This document shows, piece by piece, positions 54,742-62,773 of a stretch of 64,000 bases of DNA; position 1 is the stretch's first letter; each line of letters begins with the position of its first letter. The notes under the pieces were generated by a model. That model did no database searches, was not told the origin of the DNA, and worked only from the letters and a program-made list of their open reading frames with translations. Position numbers and translations under genes: made by a program. This DNA comes from Actinomycetota bacterium (GTDB lineage Bacteria > Actinomycetota > Acidimicrobiia > Acidimicrobiales > RAAP-2): NCBI GenBank assembly GCA_021324045.1, contig JAJPJV010000029.1, positions 42,400 to 106,399 of the forward strand. The letters are read 5' to 3'.

Positions 54742-55842
54742 TCAGGCACCCTGTCGCAAAGGGAGGCTCGTAAAAGGGGGAACGGTGGCGCCGTCGTCGA
54801 CCACAGCTCCCGGGCCCAGATATGCGAAGGGCCCGACCTGGGCACCGGAGCCGATGACCGCGTCGACGCAGACGCTGTGGCGGACCTGCGCGCCAGCTCC
54901 CACGGTGGTGTCGACCAGCATCGAATCCGGGCCGAGCTCAGCACCGTGCCCCACATCGCAGGCGCCGCGCAGGACGACGCCCGGGAGGAGGGTGACGTCG
55001 GGCCGCAGCGTCACCGACGCATCGATGTACGTGCGTTCCGGGTCCCACATGGTCACCCCGCGCCGCATCCATCGCTCGTTGATCCGGTCTCGCAACTCTG
55101 CCTCGGCGACAGCGAGCTGTGCACGATCGTTCACCCCCGCCGTCTCCATGGGGTCGTCGACCGTCACCGTCTGGACCGGATAGCCCGCAGCAGACAGCAC
55201 GCCGATGACGTCGGTGAGGTAGTACTCACCCTGGGCGTTCTTGGGGCTCAGCCGCCGCAGCGACGGTGCCAGCAGGCTCCGCCGGAAGCAGTAGATCGAG
55301 GTGCTCACCTCGGTGACCGCTCGCTCGTCGCCGGTCGCGTCGAGGTCTTCGACGATGCGGGTGACCAACCCATCGGGACGCCGGATCACTCGCCCGTAAC
55401 CGGCGGGGTCGGCCACCTGTGCGGTCAGCACGGTGGCCCCGGCGCCGGTGGACCGGTGGTGCCGGACAAGCGCCGCAAGGGTTGGCGGACGTAGCAACGG
55501 CGTGTCTCCGGGGAGGACGACGACGTCGCCGTCTTCGTCCTCGAGCGGTAGTCCGGTGAGGGCGACGGCGACCGCGTCCCCGGTGCCTCGTTGCGGCGAC
55601 TGCTCCACGAACTCAAGCCTGGACGAGGTCGAGGCGCGATCGACGAGGGCCTTGGTGACCGCTTCGCTCCGGTGGCCGACGACGACGACCACCCGGTCGA
55701 CAGGCAGCTCGGCGAGGGCGTCGAGGACATAGGTGACCATCGGCTGACCACAGAGGCGATGCAGGGGCTTCGGTCGCTCGGAGCGCATCCTCGTTCCCTC
55801 CCCCGCGGCCAGCACGATCGCGTACAGCGGCCGAGAACTCAT
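54742..55842 (-). CDS. glmU: Short GlmU: UDP-GlcNAc pyrophosphorylase with truncated acetyltransferase domain
   Basis: A 366-residue protein. The N-terminal pyrophosphorylase (about 4-230) is intact: AIVLAAGEGTRMRSERPKPL, the QSPQRGTGDAV loop, VVVLPGDTPLLRP and the GEYYLTDVIGVL stretch. The left-handed beta-helix starts at about 255 but ends after only five or six turns at GPFAYLGPGAVVDDG. GlmU is normally 450-490 residues, and the acetyl-CoA and catalytic His region (E. coli His363 and after) is missing. So it should make UDP-GlcNAc from GlcNAc-1-P but not acetylate GlcN-1-P. prs begins 20 bp downstream, leaving no room for the missing part. ATG 55842 follows AAGGAGGGG by 14 nt. Confidence 0.85.
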   Translation of the reverse strand: MSSRPLYAIVLAAGEGTRMRSERPKPLHRLCGQPMVTYVLDALAELPVDRVVVVVGHRSEAVTKALVDRASTSSRLEFVEQSPQRGTGDAVAVALTGLPLEDEDGDVVVLPGDTPLLRPPTLAALVRHHRSTGAGATVLTAQVADPAGYGRVIRRPDGLVTRIVEDLDATGDERAVTEVSTSIYCFRRSLLAPSLRRLSPKNAQGEYYLTDVIGVLSAAGYPVQTVTVDDPMETAGVNDRAQLAVAEAELRDRINERWMRRGVTMWDPERTYIDASVTLRPDVTLLPGVVLRGACDVGHGAELGPDSMLVDTTVGAGAQVRHSVCVDAVIGSGAQVGPFAYLGPGAVVDDGATVPPFTSLPLRQGA

Positions 55843-55949
55843 GACCCTATTCTTTTCCCCTCCTTGCCTCCTTGGTCGCCGCGAGCGCCCCCCTGAGGAC
55901 CGGCGCCGTCGCCAGCGTCGACGCCAATCCGAGCTCGCAGGCGCTTCGG

Positions 55950-55955
55950 TAGCCT
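55950..55955 (+). promoter_or_regulatory. Leaderless -10 element (TAGCCT) for the two-helix membrane protein
   Basis: TAGCCT ends 8 nt before GTG 55964, supporting that start over GTG or ATG codons further upstream in the long open frame. Confidence 0.45.
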
Positions 55956-55963
55956 GGTCGACA

Positions 55964-56362
55964 GTGCGCAGCATCTGGCTGACCCGCAGGGCGCTCGCGC
56001 TCCACGCGACGCTCGCGATCGTCGTGCCCGGCTTTTTCGCGCTCTGTACTTGGCAAGTTCTGCGAGCACTCTCGGGTAACGAGCTGAGCTGGGTGTACGT
56101 CTTCGAATGGCCGTTCTTCGCCGGCTACGCCATCTACCTGTGGTGGAAGCTGGTCCATGAACAGCCCGAGCCTGCGGCCGATCAAGGCTCTGACATGGGA
56201 CACCTTGGCGGGACGCAACCCCCCGCAATGACCGATGGCGCCTCGAATGTCGAGCCGCTTCCCTCGTCGGAAGCCGAGCCCACGCGCGAGGAGCTCGAGC
56301 TCGAGGCCTACAATCGTTACCTCGCCGAGCTCCACACCCACGGTCGCCCGAAGCGCTGGTAG
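55964..56362 (+). CDS. Two-helix membrane protein, hypothetical
   Basis: A 132-residue protein. After GTG 55964 it has two membrane helices (about 12-32, LHATLAIVVPGFFALCTWQV; and 43-60, WVYVFEWPFFAGYAIYLWW) and a hydrophilic tail with acidic, Pro-rich sequence ending in a helix ELEAYNRYLAEL. The SWVYVFEWPFF core is seen in small membrane proteins of unknown function in actinobacteria. It diverges from glmU with 121 bp between starts. No function can be proposed. Confidence 0.65.
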   Translation: MRSIWLTRRALALHATLAIVVPGFFALCTWQVLRALSGNELSWVYVFEWPFFAGYAIYLWWKLVHEQPEPAADQGSDMGHLGGTQPPAMTDGASNVEPLPSSEAEPTREELELEAYNRYLAELHTHGRPKRW

Positions 56363-56442
56363 TACGCACGCGCCGGAGACGCTGGACGCTGGCGAGCCAA
56401 CCGTGCTCGAAGCATTGCCCGAGCCGTCTCGTCCCCTGAGCG

Positions 56443-56459
56443 CGGGCCCTCAAGGCCCG
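56443..56459. terminator. Possible hairpin at the end of the hydroxylase gene
   Basis: Perfect arms CGGGCC (56443-56448) and GGCCCG (56454-56459) with a 5-nt loop overlap the last codons and stop of the hydroxylase gene. No T-run follows on either strand, so it is only a weak terminator candidate. Confidence 0.25.
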
Positions 56460-58783
56460 ACGCCCTCCAAATGGGCCAAGATCGCTGACGGGCTCAATGG
56501 GAGGCGGGTGATCGTCACGCCAAACGGTGAGAGCGCGTCGTTGACGGCGTTGACGACCGCTGGCGGCGCACCGATCGCACCGCCCTCGCCCACGCCTTTG
56601 TACCCGCCGGGCCCCGGACTGGGGGTCTCGATATGCCCGTACTCGATCAGGGGAACCTCGGTCGCCGCCGGCAGCAGGTAGTCCATGAAGGTGGTCGCCA
56701 GCGGGTTCCCCTGATCGTCGTACGCGAGGTGTTCATAGAGCGCGCCACCGATGCCCTGGACGACGCCACCGGCGATCTGTCCCTCCACGACATTGGGGTT
56801 GATCATCGGCCCACAGTCCTCGCTCACCAGATACCGGAGCAGCTGCACTGCTCCGGTGGAGACGTCGACCTCGCAGGTGCACGCGTGGGTTGCGTTCACC
56901 CAGATGAAACGGTTCTCAGCCGTATAACGGGTGCTCACCTCGAGGCCGGCCGGCACACCGGGTGGAAGAGAGTAGGGATCGAAGTACGCCACTGCCGCGA
57001 GCTCCGCGAGAGACACACCGATCGACGGCGTTCCCCGCACGATCGCACGGCTGTTCACGAGCTCGATATCCTCGACCGAGGCTTCGAGCTTCTGCGCCGC
57101 GATGGCGAGGATGCGCTCTCGCAAGATCGAGGCGGTCTCGCGCACGGCGCCCGCGGTCATCGATCCGCTGCGGCTGCCGGCGGCGCCACCGCCGAAGCCG
57201 GTGACCGCGGTATCGCCTTGGATCGTGGCCACGTCTTCGATGTTGACCCCGAGCGCGTCCGCAGTGAGCTGGATCACCGTGGTTTCGATGCTGTTCCCGC
57301 ATGAACCCCCGGCAATGTAGACGTTGACCTTGCCCGAGGGCTCGATGCGAATCGTGGTTGCCTCGGTGGCGTAGTAGCCAAATCCGGGGGTCGAAGGCTC
57401 GACGTAGGTTGAGAGCCCGACGCCCAGATAGCGCCCCGCCGCACGAGCCTCGGCCTGCTCCTTGCGAAATGCCTCGTAGTCGAGCATCGTCAGCGCCTGC
57501 TCGAGGGTCTCTAACGGCGAGATGTGGTCGTAAGGCATGCCGTTTGGGTTGGTGTAGGGAAGCTCGTCCCTGCGAAGCAGGTTGCGACGCCGAAGCTCCA
57601 CAGGATCCATGCCGATACTCCGAGCAGCGATGTCGAGCAAGACCTCGCGCGCCAGCGACTCGAACTGCCACGGTCCGCGATACGCGGTGCGCCCCACGGT
57701 GTTCGTATAGATCGTTTTCGCCGTGAACCCGGCGGCAGGAACTCGGTAGGGACCGGGGAACAACGCCCCGACGACTTGCGCGGTCTGGACTGGCCACGGC
57801 GTCGGGTACGAACCACAATCCGAGACATAGTCGATATGCGCTGCTGCGATCTTCCCATCGGCATCCAAGGCCATCTTCAGGCTCGCGTGCTCGTGGCGCG
57901 ACTGCCCAGCCGCGAGCAGGTTCTCGCGGCGATCTTCGACCCATTTGATCGGCTTGCCGAGCGCGAACCCTGCAAGCATCACGCACATCTCTTCGCGCTG
58001 CACCATGAGCTTCTGGCCGAAGGCACCTCCCGTGTCTCGCGCGATGACTCGGATGCGATGCTCAGGCAGCCCAAGGAGTCGGGAGCAGAAGGCTCGGACC
58101 TCGTGCGGCGCCTGTGTCGCCGAATAGATGGTGAGGTCACCGGTCGCGCGTGAGTAATCAACGACGAGTCCCCGCCCTTCCATCGGCGCAGGCACATATG
58201 CCTGCTGGTGAATGGTCGCGCTCACCACATGGGGGCTGGACGCGAACACATCGCCAAGTGCGGACTCCGGCGTGCCGGAGAGTTCGAAGATGAGGTTCGA
58301 CCCGTACTCCTCGTGAACGAGGGTTTCGGCACCCTCCGCCGTCGTATAGTCGACCACTCCGGGAAGCGCTTCGTAGTCGATCTCCACGATCTCAGCCGCG
58401 TCCTCTGCGAGGTAGCGGCTGTCCGCAATCACCAGGACGACCGGATCACCGACGAAGCGCACCACCCCCTCGGCCAAGGGCGGACGAGGGGTCTCGGGAC
58501 TCTCGGGACCGAGGGAGGTATGCCATTGCTCCTTGGCACCTGGATTGAGGTCTTCGGCCGTGAACACTGCGTGTACACCGCGCAACGCTCGAGCAGCTGA
58601 CCCATCGATCCCGCGGATACGGGCGTGAGCCACCGGGCTGCGCACGAAACACGCGTGAAGCATCCCCGGCAGCGAGATGTCGTCGACGTAGGTCCCCCGG
58701 CCCGTGAGAAGGCGAGCGTCCTCGACCCGGTTCACTCGACTGCCGGCATACCGGGCAGCGCCGGCAGTGCTGAGCTTGGCCAC
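56450..58783 (-). CDS. Xanthine dehydrogenase/CO dehydrogenase-family molybdenum hydroxylase, large subunit
   Basis: About 777 residues, with the two domains of the molybdopterin-binding subunit: NRVEDARLLTGRGTYVDDI near 17, FVGDPVVLVIADSRYLAEDA, GRGLVVDY, then RDTGGAFGQKLMVQREE (Mo-cofactor) and GVGEGGAIGAPP near the end, with the catalytic Glu. The active-site loop reads AYRGPW, not the AYXCSFR of form I CO dehydrogenase or the AYRGAGR of form II. So it is an aldehyde, purine or other hydroxylase of unknown substrate. The FAD (CoxM) and 2Fe-2S (CoxS) subunits are absent from the window. GTG 58783, 13 bp after the SDR stop, is chosen over ATG 58873 inside the SDR gene. Confidence 0.85.
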   Translation of the reverse strand: MAKLSTAGAARYAGSRVNRVEDARLLTGRGTYVDDISLPGMLHACFVRSPVAHARIRGIDGSAARALRGVHAVFTAEDLNPGAKEQWHTSLGPESPETPRPPLAEGVVRFVGDPVVLVIADSRYLAEDAAEIVEIDYEALPGVVDYTTAEGAETLVHEEYGSNLIFELSGTPESALGDVFASSPHVVSATIHQQAYVPAPMEGRGLVVDYSRATGDLTIYSATQAPHEVRAFCSRLLGLPEHRIRVIARDTGGAFGQKLMVQREEMCVMLAGFALGKPIKWVEDRRENLLAAGQSRHEHASLKMALDADGKIAAAHIDYVSDCGSYPTPWPVQTAQVVGALFPGPYRVPAAGFTAKTIYTNTVGRTAYRGPWQFESLAREVLLDIAARSIGMDPVELRRRNLLRRDELPYTNPNGMPYDHISPLETLEQALTMLDYEAFRKEQAEARAAGRYLGVGLSTYVEPSTPGFGYYATEATTIRIEPSGKVNVYIAGGSCGNSIETTVIQLTADALGVNIEDVATIQGDTAVTGFGGGAAGSRSGSMTAGAVRETASILRERILAIAAQKLEASVEDIELVNSRAIVRGTPSIGVSLAELAAVAYFDPYSLPPGVPAGLEVSTRYTAENRFIWVNATHACTCEVDVSTGAVQLLRYLVSEDCGPMINPNVVEGQIAGGVVQGIGGALYEHLAYDDQGNPLATTFMDYLLPAATEVPLIEYGHIETPSPGPGGYKGVGEGGAIGAPPAVVNAVNDALSPFGVTITRLPLSPSAILAHLEGVGP

Positions 58784-58796
58784 GGTGGACTGCCGG

Positions 58797-59537
58797 TCAG
58801 GCGAGCTTGGCGGACCAGCCACCATCGACGGGGATGATGGCCCCGCTGACGAACGACGCGCGGTCGGAGGCAAGAAAGGCCGCCACCTCAGCGACCTCGT
58901 GCGGTTGGCCCGCCCGCTTCAGCGCGGCCTTCTCGAACATCTCCGGGAAGTGCTCGGCGCCAGCTGCGCCCATGATCTCGGTGAGGATGAAGCCCGGGCA
59001 GATCGCGTTGGCTCGAATACCCCGGGTGCCGTATTCGAGCGCGGCCGCCTTGGTGACGGCGATCACACCAGCCTTCGCTGCCGAGTACACCGAGGTGGCC
59101 AATGCCGCATTGAGGCCGCCGACCGACGACCAGTTCACGATGGCACCACCACCGGTCTCAAGCATCGCCCGGATGCCGTACTTCATGCCGAGCAACACGC
59201 CGCGCAGGTCGACATCCATGACCTCGTCGTACTGGTCCATCGTTACATCCGTGATCGGCGTCGGCGATCCGATGCCCGCCACGTTCAGCACTGCGTCAAC
59301 CCGGCCGAACTCCTTCAGGGCTGCCTCGAACATGGCGGCCACGTCGGCTTCCTTGGTCACGTCGCAATGCACCGGGAGCACGCCGGTGCCGACTTCGGCA
59401 GCCGTGTCCTTCTCCGCACCGCTGATATCGGCAGCGACCACCTTGGCGCCTTCACGCACGAAGACCTTCGTCGATGCTTTGGCCATGCCCGAGCCAGCAC
59501 CAGTGATCACCGCGACCTTTCCATCCAACAGCCCCAT
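58797..59537 (-). CDS. Classical short-chain dehydrogenase/reductase
   Basis: A 246-residue SDR. VAVITGAGSGMAKAS at 8-22 binds the nucleotide (GxxxGxG). LNVAGIG replaces the usual NNAG. WSSVGG provides Ser, and YSAAKAGVIAVTKAAALEY the Tyr and Lys. ICPGFILTEIMG and PVDGGWSAKLA close the fold. The adjacent molybdenum hydroxylase would oxidise an aldehyde that an SDR of this type could make from an alcohol. ATG 59537 follows AAGGGGG by 9 nt. The upstream region carries the palindromic operator. Confidence 0.9.
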   Translation of the reverse strand: MGLLDGKVAVITGAGSGMAKASTKVFVREGAKVVAADISGAEKDTAAEVGTGVLPVHCDVTKEADVAAMFEAALKEFGRVDAVLNVAGIGSPTPITDVTMDQYDEVMDVDLRGVLLGMKYGIRAMLETGGGAIVNWSSVGGLNAALATSVYSAAKAGVIAVTKAAALEYGTRGIRANAICPGFILTEIMGAAGAEHFPEMFEKAALKRAGQPHEVAEVAAFLASDRASFVSGAIIPVDGGWSAKLA

Positions 59538-59588
59538 CAGAATGCCCCCTTGCTCAGTGCTGCAGCGCACCGTTGGTCGAACGCCGTG

Positions 59589-59619
59589 ATATTCGTGCCA
59601 GATACATTGGCACGAATAT
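59589..59619. promoter_or_regulatory. 31-bp palindromic operator upstream of the SDR-hydroxylase operon
   Basis: Perfect inverted arms of 12 bp, ATATTCGTGCCA (59589-59600) and TGGCACGAATAT (59608-59619), are separated by GATACAT. The centre lies about 67 bp upstream of ATG 59537. Arm length and spacing fit a dimeric repressor such as a TetR or GntR protein. No T-run follows, so a terminator is less likely. The cognate regulator is not adjacent. Confidence 0.65.
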
Positions 59620-59629
59620 TGTGTCCGGG

Positions 59630-59649
59630 CAACCGCTGCGCAGCGGTTG
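59630..59649. terminator. Perfect 20-bp palindrome between the cyclase and SDR genes
   Basis: CAACCGCTGC followed directly by GCAGCGGTTG. It lies 32 bp beyond the diguanylate cyclase stop in the direction of that gene. It could form a hairpin terminator, but there is no T-run, so it could equally be a second operator for the SDR operon. Confidence 0.4.
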
Positions 59650-59680
59650 TCGTCAGGGGTCGTAACGGGCCCCGAGCGGC

Positions 59681-61750
59681 TTATCGGGCAAGGCAAACCC
59701 GTGCACGGCCTTGAGATTTCGCTCGGTAGAGCGCGCCATCGGCCCTGCGCAAGAGGGAGTCGAAATCGTCACGCCCCACCTCCGCGATGGCGGCGCCGAT
59801 GCTTGCCGAGATGACGACGGTGGTGTTGGCGACACTGATCGGCTCCGAGAGCCGCTCGAGGATCCGCCTGACTGGTGCCTCAATGTCCTTTCCCAAGGCC
59901 CCAGGCATGAGGATCGCAAACTCATCGCCGCCGATACGGGCGACGCTGTCCCCAGCGCGGGCGCTCGCACGGAGTCGGTGTCCTGCCTCGACGAGGACTC
60001 GGTCTCCGGCCCGATGCCCGAACTCGTCATTCACCCGCTTGAAGTAGTCCAGGTCAACGAACAAAAGCGCGACCGACCCCTGGGTCCGAGCGGCGTTGGC
60101 TAATGCTTTCTCAACGAGTTCTTCGAACAGCCGCGCATTGGGAAGGTCGGTCAGCGGATCATGCGAGGCTTGATGCCGGATCTCGTCGAACATTCGTGCG
60201 TTCTCAAGGGCGGTAGCCGCGATCTTGGCGATTCCTTGGAGGATTGATCGCCCCCTGTTGGTTTCTGTGTGCAACGAACCGTCTTCCCAATCCCCTGAGT
60301 CAAGAACGATCATCCCGAGTAGCGCACCGGCGGCGGCAATCGGCACGATCGCCCCTGGGCTGAATCCGACAACCCGGGCCAACTCGAAGAACTCCTGGTT
60401 GCTCTTGAGTGAATCGGGAACGATCGGGGTGGGATCTTGCGTCATTCGCTCCATGAGCGAACGGCTGACCACAATTCGGTCGGGAACGCTCGCATCGGCG
60501 TTCCGGGGGATCGAGTGGCCCCTCGTGGCTCGGCAACTGCGCACGAACACCGCGTCCTGGGGTTCGAAGACCAGGACGCAGCTATCTTGGCAACCAACGA
60601 CCTCTCGTGTCGTCTCGGACAGGCGGAACGCGACTTCCGTAGCGGTTCGAAGCTCTGAAAGCCCGGTTGCCAGGTCCAGCAGTGACTCGATCGTCGCCGC
60701 TCGCTTACGGGCTTCGTCCAAGGCGGCGGCGGTGTCCAGGATCGCCGCGACGTGTCCTGCGTACGCGCTGAGCAGTCGAGGCTCCTGGGGTAAGAGGCGA
60801 TAACCCCGGGGGTAGAGGGCGGCAAGGCGTCCGTAGGAATGTCTCGCCGAAGCCACATCGACGATCAAGCGAGAACCATCGTGATCGTCGGGAGGATTAC
60901 CGAGGACTTCGGCCACCACTCTGGGCAGCTTGATGTCGTCCAAGCCAACGTGGTGCACTCGAACACGCGAGTCGCGTGGGAGTCGAACCGCGAGCACGAA
61001 CTGCGGCGCAAAGGCGGCCATGCGAGCGCGTTGGACGATCCGCTCGAGAGCATCGTCGACGTCATCCACCGATGCGAGTTCCGATGCCATCGCTTCGAGT
61101 GCCTCAAAGCGAGCGGTGGCCGCCATGACCTGTGTGCGAAGGAGCTCTACCTGATGAGCAAGGTCATCAGCGGTCGACGGATCCCATTCCACTTCGTAAC
61201 GACAGTATGGATCGCCACGAGTCTGGCAGCGAGTCTCCGCGACCACCCCTTTGTGCATGCCGAAGATCACGGGGATCGCGGACAGCGCCCCGGCGGTGTA
61301 ATCACAGAAGAGTCTGTTGCGCTCGACTGTTGTCGTACGTGCGGCAACGACCCCGTGGCGATCGCCCACTTTGACACAGCTCATCGTCGTGACGGTCGAT
61401 TGCTTCGCTGCGACCTCGCCGATCACGCGAAGAACCGCACTTGGGCTTCCAAGAGATCTGAGGACTTCGAGAACTCCCGATGATGCGTACCGCAGCAATA
61501 CGAGCTCGCCCACGCGCCGCCCCAGATCCGCCTCGCCACTGAGCTCGGCAGCGACCGAGAACAACCGCAACGCCTGTGCGTAGGGTCCCCATCGGCTTCC
61601 GTCCTCGAGCTCGCTGAGGGGACGCCTTTCCCCCGCGCTCTCCAAGACCGCGCGTACGAGACGTTCACCACCTTGATCGCGCAGATGCGTCATTAGCGCG
61701 CCAAGCATCGAATTGGCAAGCTCCCCGGGTGGTTCCCCTGGCGCCCCCAT
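59681..61750 (-). CDS. Diguanylate cyclase with N-terminal V4R-like and GAF sensors
   Basis: About 689 residues. Residues 1-190 look like a heme-NO/V4R-type small-molecule sensor, ending in the Cys-bearing RCQTRGDPYCRYEVEW. A long helix follows, then one or two GAF domains (about 225-500). A GGDEF domain (about 515-685) makes cyclic di-GMP: active-site RIGGDEFAIL is intact, with the inhibitory site RAGD five residues before it. DLDYFKRVND and ADGALYRAKSQGR are normal. No EAL domain is present. ATG 61750 is preferred; the open frame to 61855 would run into the terC promoter. It is divergent from terC. Confidence 0.86.
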   Translation of the reverse strand: MGAPGEPPGELANSMLGALMTHLRDQGGERLVRAVLESAGERRPLSELEDGSRWGPYAQALRLFSVAAELSGEADLGRRVGELVLLRYASSGVLEVLRSLGSPSAVLRVIGEVAAKQSTVTTMSCVKVGDRHGVVAARTTTVERNRLFCDYTAGALSAIPVIFGMHKGVVAETRCQTRGDPYCRYEVEWDPSTADDLAHQVELLRTQVMAATARFEALEAMASELASVDDVDDALERIVQRARMAAFAPQFVLAVRLPRDSRVRVHHVGLDDIKLPRVVAEVLGNPPDDHDGSRLIVDVASARHSYGRLAALYPRGYRLLPQEPRLLSAYAGHVAAILDTAAALDEARKRAATIESLLDLATGLSELRTATEVAFRLSETTREVVGCQDSCVLVFEPQDAVFVRSCRATRGHSIPRNADASVPDRIVVSRSLMERMTQDPTPIVPDSLKSNQEFFELARVVGFSPGAIVPIAAAGALLGMIVLDSGDWEDGSLHTETNRGRSILQGIAKIAATALENARMFDEIRHQASHDPLTDLPNARLFEELVEKALANAARTQGSVALLFVDLDYFKRVNDEFGHRAGDRVLVEAGHRLRASARAGDSVARIGGDEFAILMPGALGKDIEAPVRRILERLSEPISVANTTVVISASIGAAIAEVGRDDFDSLLRRADGALYRAKSQGRARVCLAR

Positions 61751-61830
61751 GAGCGGAATTGAACCATGAAGTCCACTCGGCTGCAGTGATGATGCCCACG
61801 TCTCGTCCCCAGCCAGATCTCGTCCTCGGT

Positions 61831-61836
61831 TACCGT
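61831..61836 (+). promoter_or_regulatory. Leaderless -10 element (TACCGT) for terC
   Basis: TACCGT ends 6 nt before ATG 61843 and no ribosome-binding site lies between. Confidence 0.5.
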
Positions 61837-61842
61837 CGACGC

Positions 61843-62751
61843 ATGACCGTCGCATGGTGGGCCTGGGTCGCCGTCGTCGCCTGCCTAGCAGTGCTGCTCA
61901 CCGTGGACCTGCTGTCTGCCCCCGGCGGGCAGCACTCTGATCTGCTTCGGCCTCTGCTCGCGGCGAGCGCCTGGATCGGATCTGCGGTCATCTTCGGGAT
62001 CGTGCTCGCCTTCTGGCAAGGATCGCACGCGGCGGCACAGTACTTTTCCGGCTATCTTCTTGAGAAAAGCCTGAGCATCGACAACATCTTCGTCTTCGCC
62101 GTCATCTTTCGCTCATTGAGCGTGCCACACGAGTTGCAGCACCGCGTGCTCTACTACGGCGTCATCGGTGCCCTATCCCTTCGAGGGGCGTTCATCGCAA
62201 GTGGTGGCGCGCTCATCGACCACATCGACTGGATGATCTACCCCTTCGGGGGACTTATCCTCCTCGCGGGAGCGAGAATGATCCGGGGCGAGAACGTTCA
62301 CCCACGCCGCAACCTTGCTGTTCGCTTGGCGGGCGCTATCATCCCGATCACTCCTCAATATTTCGGGCCACGCTTCTTCACGACTGTTCATGGTCGGCGC
62401 GTCGGCACCGGACTCCTGGCCGCACTGATCACGATTGAGGCCACCGACCTCGTCTTTGCCATGGACTCGATTCCCGCCATCTTCGGTATCACCCGGAACC
62501 TCTTCATCGTCTTCACCTCAAACGCATTCGCTGTTCTTGGCCTTCGCTCGCTCTATTTCCTCGTCATCGAAGCGATGAGCCGCTTCGCGTACCTTTCCCG
62601 GGGGATCGCGCTACTCCTCCTCTTCATCGGTTTCAAAATGCTCCTTAGTCGACTCATCACGATCCCCACCACCGGAACTCTTGCGGTCATCATTGCCATC
62701 ATCGTTTTTTCGGTTTTGGCGAGCATTTGCCAACATCATTTCCAGCATTAG
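61843..62751 (+). CDS. TerC/Alx-family integral membrane protein
   Basis: A 302-residue membrane protein with eight or nine helices. Conserved acidic residues in helices, KSLSIDNIFVFAVIF near 80 and EATDLVFAMDSIPAI near 200, define TerC, which exports manganese or works with metal loading of secreted proteins. TSNAFAVLGLRSLYFLV follows as usual. ATG 61843 is selected by the leaderless promoter, not ATG 61759. The C-terminus after VIIAIIVFSVLAS reads ICQHHFQH, encoded inside a 22-bp tandem duplication next to the insertion element, so the native end may have been altered. Confidence 0.88.
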   Translation: MTVAWWAWVAVVACLAVLLTVDLLSAPGGQHSDLLRPLLAASAWIGSAVIFGIVLAFWQGSHAAAQYFSGYLLEKSLSIDNIFVFAVIFRSLSVPHELQHRVLYYGVIGALSLRGAFIASGGALIDHIDWMIYPFGGLILLAGARMIRGENVHPRRNLAVRLAGAIIPITPQYFGPRFFTTVHGRRVGTGLLAALITIEATDLVFAMDSIPAIFGITRNLFIVFTSNAFAVLGLRSLYFLVIEAMSRFAYLSRGIALLLLFIGFKMLLSRLITIPTTGTLAVIIAIIVFSVLASICQHHFQH

Positions 62752-62767
62752 CCAACATCATTCCCGG
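62724..62767 (+). repeat. 22-bp imperfect tandem duplication at the terC end
   Basis: Two consecutive units share GCCAACATCATT (62729-62740 and 62751-62762) in a 22-bp period and differ at a few bases. They span the terC stop codon and end just before the decayed insertion element. Confidence 0.75.
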
Positions 62768-62773
62768 CAATCC

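Noticed and set aside
56450..58783. Aerobic CO dehydrogenase (CoxL)
   Set aside because: Active-site loop AYRGPW lacks the AYXCSFR Cys motif, and CoxS and CoxM are missing.
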